Source: Hanleya hanleyi (taxonomy: Eukaryota; Mollusca; Polyplacophora; Lepidopleurida; Hanleyidae). From it: 64,000 nt of DNA. Position numbers and translations under genes: made by a program. The notes below the pieces were generated by a model. That model made no database searches. It saw only the letters and a program-made list of their open reading frames with translations, and was not told the DNA's origin. Position 1 is the stretch's first letter; each line of letters opens with the position of its first letter. Positions 40,461-53,000 of this stretch are shown one piece after another. The stretch spans positions 48,603 through 112,602 of the forward strand of contig JAVTVY010025156.1 of NCBI GenBank assembly GCA_036873755.1, written 5' to 3'.

Positions 40461-43400
40461 ACATGTTTTACCTGTCAAACAGCTTGTTAGAAGTGACAGA
40501 TATATTAATTCATATAGACTTATGAATTGCAATCAGTTCAACTTTTGCAATATTCAGTTATAACTTATATAGTTGATTGACATACTCACATGTGTAAAAG
40601 AAATGGTTGTTGATTACTTGTTTGAATGTTCAGTATACATGTTATATATGTCGTAGATGATATACAAGCCATAGCTAGTCTCCCTCTAAGATCATGTATG
40701 GTTAATCTCAAGTCCATAAATTGTTTCATTGTCATCAAATAGGAAAATTTAGTGGGCCAGATAATTTACTAGTTGACAAGAACTTTCACTAGACACACTG
40801 ACAGACTGTCAGACTTGTGCAAAATTCAAACTTCGTACTTAGCTATTAAGTTATATTTCATGTTGATCACACATTTGTACTTTTATCTGACCACATACAT
40901 AACATACATGTACTGTCAGTAGGAATGAAACAAACCAAACCATAAATATTATATATCTCTACATGTAGTATGTGAGTAATTTGCTTTGACTAATTTGTTG
41001 CTTTTCACAGTGGCCATATAGGCCTACCTGTATCACACATTGTAACTGACCTTTCACATTGAATGATTGACCCCCTCTCAGATCCAAATACAAATTCATT
41101 ACTTCCCTATGCACAAGAGCATACTATCCTGGCGATGTCCATGATTACCATAAGTGTGTATTACACCCATTCATAATTTTCTGTAGCAATGTACGCTAAA
41201 TCTTGTATTATGTAATCATCACAACTGATTTTCAAACAATGTAGAAGAATAATTCTGATTTGGTAAATTGTGAATATTGAATATGCTTTCTCACCAATTC
41301 CGGCCCAATTACATGCCTCTCAAGTATTAATTTTGCCAAGGTGTGAGATTTGAGAATATATTACATATTCTCAGGAGATACGAGCCCCCTAAATATGCGA
41401 ATTTCTAGCCGTGATTTCATACAATTTATGTTTCATATAACACCATACCGTTATACATTTCACCCTTCATGGAGGCTATAAATGGATACTTTATAACCAA
41501 GTCTAAGGAAAAAATTTAAATTACTGATTCCTTTTTCTGCAATCTGGAGCAATTTTAAACGATTCTTGGTTTATATTTTAGGAATAATTTCATGGAAATG
41601 CCGAGATGCATGAGCTTTTATAGATGTGTGAGAGCGTGATACGGATGCCAAATGTGTGAGTCTCCTGCCGAATGTGTGAGGGTTGATAGGTCTGCAATTA
41701 GCCTCTCCAGAAAGACGACTGTAGAATGCTACATGTGCACCTGCATTTGTCATATAATCCAAAAAACATATCGCAGCATAACATAGATGTGAGCCTCTAG
41801 AATCATTTTGCCAATAAGGGTTGGTGTATTGTTTTATTATCTGTATACTCCATACATCATCTGACCCCATGTGGTTCATATTTCTTCTCAATGGTAGACA
41901 TAGTAACTGCGGTAAGTACTGTCCATGTGTTTGGCTTACTGCCAGCATTATCAATGAGCATAATGTGCTGGATTTACCCTTTGGTCTTTTATGCGTACGG
42001 GTGGTGGAGGGGGGGGGGGAGGGGTTCTGATTGATAAACCTACCTTTTTCATAAATGTTACTTTTAGCTAATGATAAATAGAGGCCTTTAATGTTAAAAC
42101 AACACGGGATGAAAATTTCAAGGCAAGCAAGCCAGCCACTCTGTTTTATTTCAACATTCCAACTAATTGCTTCAATCAACATTATATTATACATGTAGCC
42201 TACAAAAGTATTGAAGAGGATCTGGATGGAGCAGTCAAGTTTGCTGTTGTGTTTTCAGATTTCTCAGCAATAAGGTCTCAGTTTCAAATTTCTTGATAAC
42301 GTTTTCATTTTCAATGTTCAGTTGATCCTCCTGTTGGGCTCCCCTCCCCACTTTCTGGACTCTCCTGGAGCTGTTTTCATAAGGATTTAATCCAAGGCAC
42401 TGCACTGCCAATCTTTGAATAAACCACTTAATCCTGTCACCTTCATTATTACATTGAATGGTTGACTCTAAGTACCCTTCAGTAGTTTAAGGATAATAGA
42501 TTCTTATCTTGAAAGGAGAAGCCTTTACTTATGCCTATGGAAGGGAGAATAAAGTGAATGACTCTTGATCCAGGGAGGGTCTGGTGGAGAGGGACTGGGG
42601 TTATAAATAAATTATACTGACATCAATTTTTTTTATAATTAAAAAACATTTATTCAACAAATATTCAACAAACACCAGAATATACAATGATGCAATAGTA
42701 TAAAGTTCAGTATGACTTCTTGGTACACGTAAAACTGGATCTGCAACACAGTTCGTTACATAGTTGTAAAATGTCTAAATTATATCATTGTATCATGTAA
42801 CATGAATATCCATTTACATTGTATCTTTTCTAGAATTGTCTAATGGGGATCGCCAGCCACACTACTGTCCGTGTCCCAGATAATGTATCCGAGACATTTT
42901 CATCAATATTTTGGAGACAATTCTTCGTGCAACATTGAAACTTCACACGGTATATAAACTAAAAAATACTAATTTTTTCCACATATTTCATTAAAATCTG
43001 TTGAGAATTGGCGAAAATCACCAATACCTAAATTATATCATGTACATGTAGTATGATGTAACATGAATATCCATTTACATTGTATCTTTTCTAAGATTGT
43101 CTAATTGCTTTGACTCTTTTGGTCAGTTTTGATTGAATTTGAAATCTAGATAACACTTGCATCTTGGTAACCCTGTACAATCTGTCTATAAGTTTTTTTA
43201 GCGAAAGTAAGTGAAAATCTTTATTTTTATCATATTTTGGCCTGTGAAATAAAATAATCGAAATCATGATGTCATATGCTGAAATGTCGTACCCACCATT
43301 TTGTGCCAAAATGTTGCTTACAGAAATGTTGCATGCCAAAATGTCCCGACACCTGGCACCATTCCCCCCAGTCTGGACCCTCGCACTACACCAAACAAAC

Positions 43401-44685
43401 GTCAGAAGCTCAATAACTTTTCCAGTAGTAGTAAAGTATTATAGGTCACCTAGTAATGTGTTCAGTGGTTCACAGTCTACGCAGCTGATTTGTTTTGGTT
43501 TGGCAACATCACGTTACGCAAATAGATTCTTTCTTGGACCCGTCTGCATATTGGCATATAGGTTAACCAGCCACGCAGTTGATATTAGTTTGCACGTCGC
43601 AGTTCATATCTCAGTTTGTAAATTGACTTGGAGGCAGGGTTCATCAAAATTTGTGGCAGTGTTAAAAATGTATGTATGTTTTATATATTTTCATATATCA
43701 TGTTTAATAATATTTTCACAAAAATTGTTTAGATTATTTTTTATGTATGGGCGTTTATGATGTTTGCATTACTTGTTTGTTTAGATACTAAATAAATTTA
43801 ATCCAAGTGAGGACTTCAATGTGAATCAATGTTTTATCATTGTAGTGCATGTTGGTGCATGTATCCGTTTGAAAGACAGATAAAATGTTAACTTGGTATC
43901 AGGAGAATTATGTTCCGCTACAGGATAATCCATGTCAGATGTAAAATGATGCCTGTAGCAATCGTTTATTATTGGCAAATGAAAATGATTAAGTGTCCTA
44001 AACTTCCGTGATATGTCACTCAGATGGTGTTCATTGGGATAGGATCCTACTTCGACCCTCTATCGATTATATTGCCAAGGTTGACAGCCTACCATTACAT
44101 GTAGTTTACAAATAATACAATTGTGATAGAATCATATATAATCGATTCATTGACTAAATTAAAGCCCGTTATCTAGTTCAACTCTAGGTTGAATGCATGT
44201 CGATGCCCTGTAGTTATGTACATTTTCACATTTACAGAGGATTTCATAATAGTTTATCAAGATATCTTTCAGTGACAAGAAATTATATGCCTTGACTGAA
44301 TCAAAACATCACATAATTTGTCACCTTTCACCGTTTATCTGAAGTTGCCAAGTTCTAATAATATGTTTATTTCATTTGGTGTGTTTCTCTGGTTCTCATT
44401 GGCTGAGTGGCTGCACCCAGTCAGAGATCAGCATGATATAGTCAAAGTTAACTTGACAGTTTGCAGCTTCAGGCACAACAAAACTGTTCAATTTCACACT
44501 TGCCAGAACAATGTGGTGTGTTTGTAAACATCACATCAGCTACAAACATTATATTATGATGAAATCCTCTGTAATAAATGAGATTATCATTCATTGTCCT
44601 GTCAAAAATGGGGCTAAAAACGATTTCATTTCACACCAGTGACGACTGAACCAAGCATGTACTTGTGTTGATGCTAATTTATTAA
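40461..44685. other. Long non-coding stretch
   Basis: Four kilobases without a supportable gene. It holds a ~75-bp direct repeat at 42,775 and 43,028 (AACATGAATATCCATTTACA), a poly-G run at 42,010-42,020 and ACATGTA-rich AT sequence. The longest frames (41,571-42,194 minus; 43,266-43,760 plus) lack motifs, start context and splice support. Confidence 0.45.
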
Positions 44686-45275
44686 TTAAAGATGTAATCA
44701 GCCTCAAATCTGAGCTGAAATCGATGTCTCTCAAACTCAGCGAAAGTGACATATGTTACAACAGGTACAAAATGAAACACATCTGACCACAAAAAATTAA
44801 ACTTGTTTCTACCATTCACGAGAAAATAGAAGGAGTTGATCTTTAAAAATAAATAGCATGGCATGCCGTTTATTTTTCCACGGCCGTGTCAACAAGCGTA
44901 TACACGTATGGTGCATTCTACCAACGTATGCTGTGCGACATCACCGAACCGTAGGCACGAGCCATGACGCTATCCCATGGCTGCAGCTGTGCAGCATTCA
45001 AATTCGTGAGCGTCGCTACGTCACTCATACGTCACGCAGTGACGTCATTTTCCTCTCCGCGTACAACACACACTCAATGGCGAGACAGAAAAGCCGTCGA
45101 AGCGGGCAGAGTTACAAATTTCTCTGACAAGATATTCTTGCATTCGTTGTATATGACGATCCCACTGTCATCAAATATAATACATATGATGCCATGGTAA
45201 TCTTCCCTGCTGAAAAAAAACGCACAGGGGAGAGTTTACAAAATCCATCCATTTTGAGGCTGATTACATCTTTAA
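44686..45275. mobile_element. TTAA-flanked MITE, 590 bp
   Basis: TTAA-AGATGTAATCAGCCTC begins the left end and its complement ends the right side before TTAA (45,272-45,275), with about 20 bp of perfect inverted end. The interior is non-coding with TGACGTCA-like words, as in the other TTAA elements here. Confidence 0.75.
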
Positions 45276-45283
45276 CTTCCTTC

Positions 45284-45528
45284 GGTAATTCCTCTAATAA
45301 ATGAATCTCCCTATCAAAATTCATTATTCACATTTTTGGGACAATCTCAATCAGTGGTTCTAATAAATTTGATCACCCTCAAAAACCATTAAAATGATGA
45401 AGAAATGGTGGATTACATGCATGATTTTTAACCAGTTTGTCAACTTCCTGTTCTAATAAATTTGATCACCCCCAGATGTTATGGTGAGTAATGTCCCTTC
45501 CTGTGATCGAATTATTAGAGGGATTACC
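45284..45528. mobile_element. GGTAATCC-family MITE, copy 2
   Basis: GGTAATTCCTCTAATAAATG on the left and CGAATTATTAGAGGGATTACC-type sequence on the right. Inside, TTCTAATAAATTTGATCACCC occurs twice. It lies 8 bp from the preceding TTAA element. Confidence 0.65.
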
Positions 45529-46149
45529 ATATCAACTCTTATATTATTTATCTTGCATACCAGCGCTGTTAACCAGTATAACAGTTGCAGGAATGTTGCA
45601 GAGAGACATGCTTAGTTATGTAACATGAACTACTCTATTTTGGTACTCCTCTATGGACACTATAGGTGTACATGTACAAGGTAGTCATTGTGGGGTATTC
45701 ACTCCTCACCAAGGGTAAGATAATAAATAACTGTATTCTCTTACAGGTTAAGGCCTTCCCATCTGCTTGATCATTGTTAAGTGCTATATACTTTGGTGTC
45801 CTAAGATATGGTACATGTACCTTCTCTTATTTATTGCTGGGGGTTGAGATTGGCTTCATGAAAACATATATGATACCTGTATCTAAGATGGCACTGGCTA
45901 GGCTGGGAAGTACATGTACATCTTCACATTTCAAGTTAAATACTACATTTATGTTCTGTCAATTACCATGACCTAAGGCCGACTGTGTTTGAACCTATGT
46001 TTCAGGTCAGCTGCTGATGAAAAATCAATGAGGGAGGGAGGTCAACACAACACAAATCATAAAATCAACACGAAATAAAAAAAACACGGCAGCAAAAAAA
46101 AATTGTTTTTGATTTTGACATTTTTGTTTGAGCTGGGTAGTTGAACCGG
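45529..46149. other. Non-coding stretch
   Basis: AT-rich; nothing recognised. Confidence 0.4.
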
Positions 46150-46330
46150 ATCACCGGTTATTTTATTCCCCGCTACTTGGATTTGCTGGACTAACTGTTC
46201 GAATGTTATGTTTTTATTAACTGCCACCCCCCTCCAATCCAAATACGTTTCCTTGGGTTTGCTTGAGGCAATTTTAAGACAGATATATTCCTCCGCCTCC
46301 ACCCCGATATCCATCATGGCGCCGCGCCCG
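46150..46330 (-). CDS. Possible first coding exon of an unrecognised gene
   Basis: On the minus strand a good start context (GGCGCCATGATGGATATCGG) opens MMDIGVEAEEYICLKIASSK and continues through DWRGVAVNKNITFEQLVQQIQ. The composition is coding-like and a compact alpha/beta, perhaps ubiquitin-like, fold is conceivable. GT dinucleotides near 46,180 and 46,160 could be splice donors. No second exon was found to the left, so this remains a candidate. Confidence 0.3.
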
Positions 46331-47766
46331 ACGAATGCTGAACGAATGTATATGCAAAACCACGACTGAGAACACACCCGGATCAGCAATACCATTTTCA
46401 TTTGTGAAATCCCTAATTTCTTCAGTTTCGATGTTTATATTTACTCTCACTAAATATTGAAAGATATTATTGGAAGACAATAAATTGTTTACAGAATCTC
46501 TGCCTGACTAATTTGTTTAATTCCCCAAAACATACGCGGTCCTCTTCCACCGCGTCGACGGAATCCGACTTTTATATCATTTCTCGGGACAGTGACCTCA
46601 CCATTGTGCGAGTCGGGAACCATATACCTCCACAATATTACGTGACTGAACTGGGTTCCCTATATTTACCATGTTTACCATCCTGATGAAGCATGATTTG
46701 CGTTACAGTCGACGAAATAAAGATCGACGGTGTTTTATGGAAAATGTGATGCGGAAGACACAAAAGTTTTAGATCTTGGTTAGTAAATTCCCCACAAAAT
46801 TGCCTGATAACCTTTGTCAAGTTTGAAATATACAGCATTGTTCAGAAAAAATCAAGGCGCATGTTATACCATACACACGTAATATCGGTAAATTCAATGC
46901 GGGCGGCTGACCCGAAACACAGGTACCAACACAGCCGGCCTAATGAACAGAGTAAATTGTTCAAACCGGGAAACGCACGTGATGTCATATAGCCAATCGA
47001 GATAGGAGCTTGCCAACACTGTGCAGCGAGGATTTTCTTTGATGTCTGCCTGTCTGATTTCCAAATATGGCAAGTGGTGGTTGTATTGATGTTTAAATTT
47101 CTTTCGAATAGCCAATCAAATTTGAAGTGCATTGCACTTCTCCTAATATGGACCACGGAATATTTACAGAGCTATGACATCACCAAACACGTATTCTGAT
47201 CAGATAATGTGTTATGTTCAGCCAAGGTAACACGTGTAGTATTCGACTTGGATATGTGAAGATGGGGAAGCATGGATTGATAGACAGTTACACAGAGTAG
47301 AGGAATACCCGTACATGTACATCTGCATTTAAGTTACCCCAGTATTGGCATCATTCAGTCAATATGGTGCCATACAAAATGATGTTCACTATAATGCCAG
47401 TATGGTGTTTGTATGATGATGACAGACAGGCTGTCAGTTGGTGGAAATCACATCTATCAGTTGTAGAGACTCGCTTGATTGGTAAATGTCAGATCTAGAA
47501 GGATAGATGATGGAAAAATGAGTTGTTAAGAATCTGGAAATCAGATGTGATCATACATGTAGAGTGTACAGCTCTGAGCATCCATACATAATGTAAGGAT
47601 CATGAAAGAGTGCATACATTAACCAAGCTGAGCCTAATAAAGGTCCAGAATAGGTCTAGACATATAGGCTTTCTAGATGCCTGGAGAAGTATCAACTCAT
47701 CTGAGTTATGGTAACTGAGATTACGTTAAAAATACTGTATGCTGATGGAGTAGACTTGTTCTATAG
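46331..47766. other. Non-coding stretch
   Basis: If the 46.15-46.33 kb exon is real, its 5' UTR and promoter would lie here. No other feature is supported. Confidence 0.35.
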
Positions 47767-47924
47767 ATGTGTCCCCCATGGCACAATGTCCCACAATTTC
47801 TACCACCTGCCATTCCACCCAACTCTCACCCCATCCCCATCCTCTCAGTCTGTCAACATCCCAACTCCTCCGGACAAGCCACCCTACCCTGCTCCCGACT
47901 ACATGGTCCCTATTTTTGATGAAG
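47767..47924 (+). CDS. Possible isolated proline-rich exon
   Basis: A 158-bp segment lies between a TTGTTCTATAG acceptor and a GAAG-GTACAT donor. It encodes a proline-rich peptide (PFHPTLTPSPSSQ, PPDKPPYPAPDYMVPIFDE) in one open phase. The opposite strand is also open, which weakens the call. It could be an upstream exon of a plus-strand gene, but no link to the TRIM gene could be shown. Confidence 0.3.
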
Positions 47925-48242
47925 GTACATGTAACTTGTTCATATATCAGGGTTAGATGCAGGATTTTCGCCAAAGTCCTTGTTTGAAAATAGCTTTGTC
48001 GTTATTTGAAAAAACTAATTTTGCAAAATGGCTAATTAATATCACTGAAATGGTGTTGAACATGCCAAAACATTGTCAGTCTGTGTTCTTTGAGTGTTTT
48101 ACACAAACTACTGTGCCTTTTGCCCCTGATATTCACTTTAATCTATGAGTTTTCTAAAATAAAGTTGTTTGATTTTGTGGAAAAATGGTCATTTGATTTT
48201 ATAGTTATGTCCTTTTTACCCCTCAGCCCATCGGGCTGCGGG

Positions 48243-49190
48243 GTCTTGCAATCGGCATGTACGTCTGGTCGGACGGACGGACGGACGGACGGCCGTCTGT
48301 CAACAATTTTTTGTCCGGGCTAGATCTCAGTTACTATTTGACTGACAGTTCTGATACTCACAGTGAATATCCCTAGTATCCCAGAGATGTGCACTGTCAT
48401 GTTTATTCCGTGTTACGTCATTTCTTTACAGAGTTATGGCCCTTTGAAATTTCGCGTCACTAACTTTTGACAGCTCTGATACTCACAGTGAATATCCCTA
48501 GTATCCCAGAGATGTGCACTGTCATGTTTATTTCGCGTTACGTCATTTCTTTACAGAGTTATGGCCCTTTGAAATTTTGCGTCACTAACTTTTGTCCGGG
48601 CTAGATCTCAGTTACTATTTGACCGACAGCTCTGATACTCACAGTGAATATCCCTAGTATCCCAGACATGTGCACTGTCATGTTTATTTCGTGTTACGTC
48701 ATTTCTTTACAGAGTTATGGCCCTTTGAAATTTTTCGTCACTAACTTTTGTCCGGGCTAGATCTCAGTTACTATTTGACTGACAGCTCTGATACTCACAG
48801 TGAATATCCCTAGTATCCCAGACATGTGCACTGTCATGTTTATTTCTTGTTACGTCATTTCTTAACAGAGTTATGGCCCTTTGAAATTTTCCGTCACTAA
48901 CTTTTGTCCGGGCCAGATCTCAGTTACTATTTGACTGACAGCTCTGATACTCACAGTGAATATCCCTAGTATCCCAGACATGTGCACTGTCATGTTTATT
49001 TCGTGTTACGTCATTTCTGTACAGAGTTATGGCCCTTTGAAATTTTCCGTCACTAACTTTTGTCCGGGCTAGATCTCAGTTACAATTTGACTGACAGCTC
49101 TGATACTCACAGTGAATATCCCTAGTAACCCAGAGATGTGCACCGTCATGTTTATTTCGTGTTACGTCATTTCTTTACAGAGTTATGGAC
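48243..49190 (+). repeat. GGAC-headed 156-bp tandem array
   Basis: After a (GGAC)5 microsatellite (48,271-48,292), six units repeat with CTGATACTCACAGTGAATAT at 48,351, 48,476, 48,632, 48,788, 48,944 and 49,100. Spacing is 156 bp except for the first interval, which is 125 bp and lacks the TTTGTCCGGGCTAGATCTCA part. Each contains TTTACAGAGTTATGGCCCTTT. Confidence 0.85.
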
Positions 49191-50020
49191 AGATGTGCAC
49201 TATTATGTTTATTTCGTGTTATTCCAGTTTATTACGACCCTGGATTACTATTTACTACTTAACTGATACAGCCTTAGTAAAGGTGTTTAATATCCCCTAT
49301 TTTAGCACTCTGTTTGGCAAAAATATCATTCAGTTTGCGTTTTTATATTATTCCGTTTACGGTCACACACAGCGCTCCTTTTTGCGCTGTCAAAAAGGGT
49401 TCCGCATTCACGAAAAGTGTTTAAGTGCGCATTACAAAAATCATTTGTTTTTTTTAGTTCAGAAGCATAAAACACCAAAGCTATGTCAAAACTACAGACT
49501 ACAAATCATGTTCATCTCATTGAAACGGAAAATTCTTTTCTGCCCAACACATTTTGGAAGAAATTTGCAGATGTCCACCCAGTTTTCCATGATTCGTCGC
49601 ATTACGAAATCTTCAACTTTAGATGGAAGAACTATTCACCAGATCTTTACTAACTTTTCTTGAGGTATCGATCTACACAGTCTTGGATCGATATCCCTTC
49701 ACAGGATTGATGACTGAAGCCGGTACTAGCAAATACTAATCGTTGAGTATTCTCTTGAATCAACATTAATACATATGTGGGTAAATAAATTTGACAGAAT
49801 TCAGCAGATTTTTATGTCAACCTGTTATTCGCTGGACATATTGTGCTGAGGGGTCAAAGCACCTTTTAGGTGCAGCCTCATGTTAAGGACGCTGTGAGAC
49901 CCTGTATCTAACTCTGTATATGATGACATATTCATACTTGATACCTGAAGGTCAATAGTTTTATTGAAATATTATTTGTAATATTAATGCTAATTACTTT
50001 GTTTTCTTCCTCTATTCTAG
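49191..50020. other. Upstream region of the TRIM gene
   Basis: The open plus-strand frame through 49,112-49,663 starts inside the tandem array and shows no domain. The last 30 bp before 50,021 form a pyrimidine-rich splice acceptor, so a 5' non-coding exon must lie further upstream; it was not located. Confidence 0.4.
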
Positions 50021-53000
50021 ATTGGAGTTGTTTGAACTACCTTGAAGGTTCGTGTCTGAGAATGGCGGGTATAGGTCATGAAGAGGTAGTTGGAGAACTA
50101 AAATGTCCGATTTGTCTTGACCTCTTCACACGTCCCACCATCCTCCCCTGCTCTCACATTCTTTGTCGACGACCATGTGCAGAAAACCTTTTCGACCATA
50201 CCAGTTTCATCCGATGTCCTGTGTGCCGGGATAACTGTTACGTCAGTGGGGGCATCTCGAGTTTACCCAGAGTTATTGCCCTTGAAAATATTATCGAGAA
50301 GTACAATGCATCTAGTCGCCAGGTAAGAGATTCTGAAAGTCCGGAAAGTGGTCCAGATGATGTCACAGCAGGACTTGGTGCAATTGGCGAAGTTTTATGT
50401 CAGCTTTGTGAATCATTGCCGAAAAGAGCGAAAAAATCATGTTTGGATTGTAACGCTTCATACTGCAAACGCTGTTTGCGAATTTCTCATCCGAACAGAG
50501 AACCCTTCAGTCTACATGAACTGGTTGACCCCCGCCCCGATCTTCATCCCAGAGAGGCTAAGTGTGCTGAACATTTAGAAAAACTAACAACCTACTGTTT
50601 CGACTGTAAAACACCGGCTTGTATCCTTTGTGATGAACAGAACCTACACGAGGGACATCAGACCGTCTCCACAGAAGATGCCTATGTCAACTTGAAGGTA
50701 GGCTTAACAATTGAATTACAAGATTACATACAATCTCAGATATAATATCATGGAATATCATATCTGACTTCAGCACTATATAAATTCCGTGCGAATTGAA
50801 AACTACATTTGTTAGCTAATCAGATGGCTAGCTTGGTGAAACAATTACACATGGTAGCACGCAATCTCAGTAAACTCAGATATAATATTACGGAATATTA
50901 TATCTGTTTCAGCCCTATATAAATCCCATGCGAATCTGAAACTACATTTGTTAGCCAATCAGGTGGCTAGCTTGTTGAAATCATGCCCACAGTAATTACA
51001 CACGGTAGCACGTGGACTAATATATAAACATTATCGAGAAACAGTATCCAAATATAGCATCATTTCAAGACAGTGTACGTGAAGATCAAAGAGTTTACTC
51101 CTCCGAAGTCTGGCTTTGTTAGGGGGTAGAAAATATCAAAAGATTGTGCCGCACGAAGATGTTAATCTCCGTGAAGTAAACGTCAGTCATTGTCAGAGAG
51201 AAAAGTCAGAAATAGTCGTGATTGGCTTATTAAATTTCGCATGAAGTTTTCATAGCGTTACGTCTAGATGGTATTCCCCTGATTTACCATCTTGGTTTAC
51301 ATGTACCTAGATTGGGTAGCATGTGGACTAATTATATAAACATTATCGGGAAACACAGAGTAAACGTAAAGATCAAAGAGTTTACTCTGCCGAAAAGTCT
51401 GGCTTTGTTAGGGGATAGAAAATATCAAACGATTGTGCCCTGCAAAGATGTCCATCTCCATGAACTAAACGTCAATCATTGTCAGAGAGAAAAGGCAGAA
51501 ATTTCAGTGATCTGGTAGAATATTGGCGAACATTTCGCACAAAGTTTTTATAGTGTTACGTCTAGAGGGTACATGTATTCCCCCGATTTACCTTCTCGGT
51601 TTACCTAGATTGGCTTACATACAGCTCTATGTCTCCCTGCTCACACAGTACACAGAAATGATACATTTTCAATCAGTCCTGGTCCATCCACCCACCCTAC
51701 ATGTTTAAAGATCTGCTGGCCCTGTAATTTGTCCACAAATATCGGAACTTCAAATTTACCCCTGCCAATTCAAGAAATTTTCTGTTCTACTCCATCACTG
51801 CTTCGAAGGCCTACCATGAATGATTCCATGGTGTGGATGGCACTGAGCTCTCTCTTCATGCACAATGCTGTGCATACGGTGCTACTCGAGAAGAAAAAAC
51901 TGTACAGCATTTTCTGGAGATGACATTCAAACATTTGAATGGAGATGATGTTTATGCGTCTGCTCTTCTGTTGCAGGGAGTACTGGAGGAGAGTGTTGAT
52001 ATACTCAGATCCAGCCAATCAAAACTCAAAAAAGCCCTGGCCTCGAGAAGAGTAATCAACGCTGCATTAGAGGTAACATGCATGGGGTGGTTACTGGCCA
52101 TGTCCAAATAAGATAAATCCTGTAAAGTCATTAGCAGGGTGTCAAATAGGAAATCAAACTCTAGTTGCCTATGGGCAAGTTCGGGCAACCGACATATCCA
52201 AATGCATTGCAATTCAAGAAGAATTTGGTTGCCCAAAGGAAATTTTGGTTGCCCCGGGCAAAGGGCTATTTCGCACCCTGATTAGACAAGCTGATCTGGT
52301 CTACTTGTATATTGAGGCAGTATTTAGTAAATTTATGCTCATGATAAAGAAGTACATGCATCAGATCCCACAAGATAAACATCCTCCAAATAGTGACTGT
52401 GTCCCTACTTTATGAGTATACTATATAAATATGATATAGCATATAAAGTCAGTGGAGAACATGGTGTGGTGTACGTGTGTGATGAGACTGTGTATAGTAT
52501 GCTGAAAAGGCCAAATACAAGCATAAATGATCCCACATTTAGCAGCTAGCCATCATCCCCATTTTGGTTTCCAGTATGTTATAAGCTTACCTACAATAGT
52601 CCATATGAAGTTAATGTATGGTTATCACTATTTTTTCAGTGAAAATCCATGGTATATTGCTGACTAAGGCTTATCATTCAACAAAAATTGAGAAAAAACT
52701 TTGGGGTATGTTGCCATGTTGAATTTGAATAGTGAAGTTGTTACCCATATATCCATGAAAGTTCCAAAATCATAACAGTTTCATTTCAAACATTCAGGCA
52801 GTCATAAATCGGAGAAGAGATTCGGTCAATGGTGAATGTGATTCCTTAACGACAGAAGTCGAGTCAAAGCGAAGTTTTTTCCTTGGAGATCTGGATTATG
52901 AGGAACGTGTGCGAAAGGCAGGCACCGACAATGCCATTAGAGGACTGGAGAGGATGCTGGCCTCATCACAGAGTTTGACACAGTATACCAGGGATGTCAT

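Noticed and set aside
41571..42194. 207-codon minus-strand ORF
   Set aside because: No motif or splice context, and it runs across a poly-G tract and low-complexity sequence.
43266..43760. 164-codon plus-strand ORF
   Set aside because: Composition is not coding-like and no family is recognised.
49112..49663. 183-codon plus-strand ORF
   Set aside because: Begins inside the 156-bp tandem array and has no domain.
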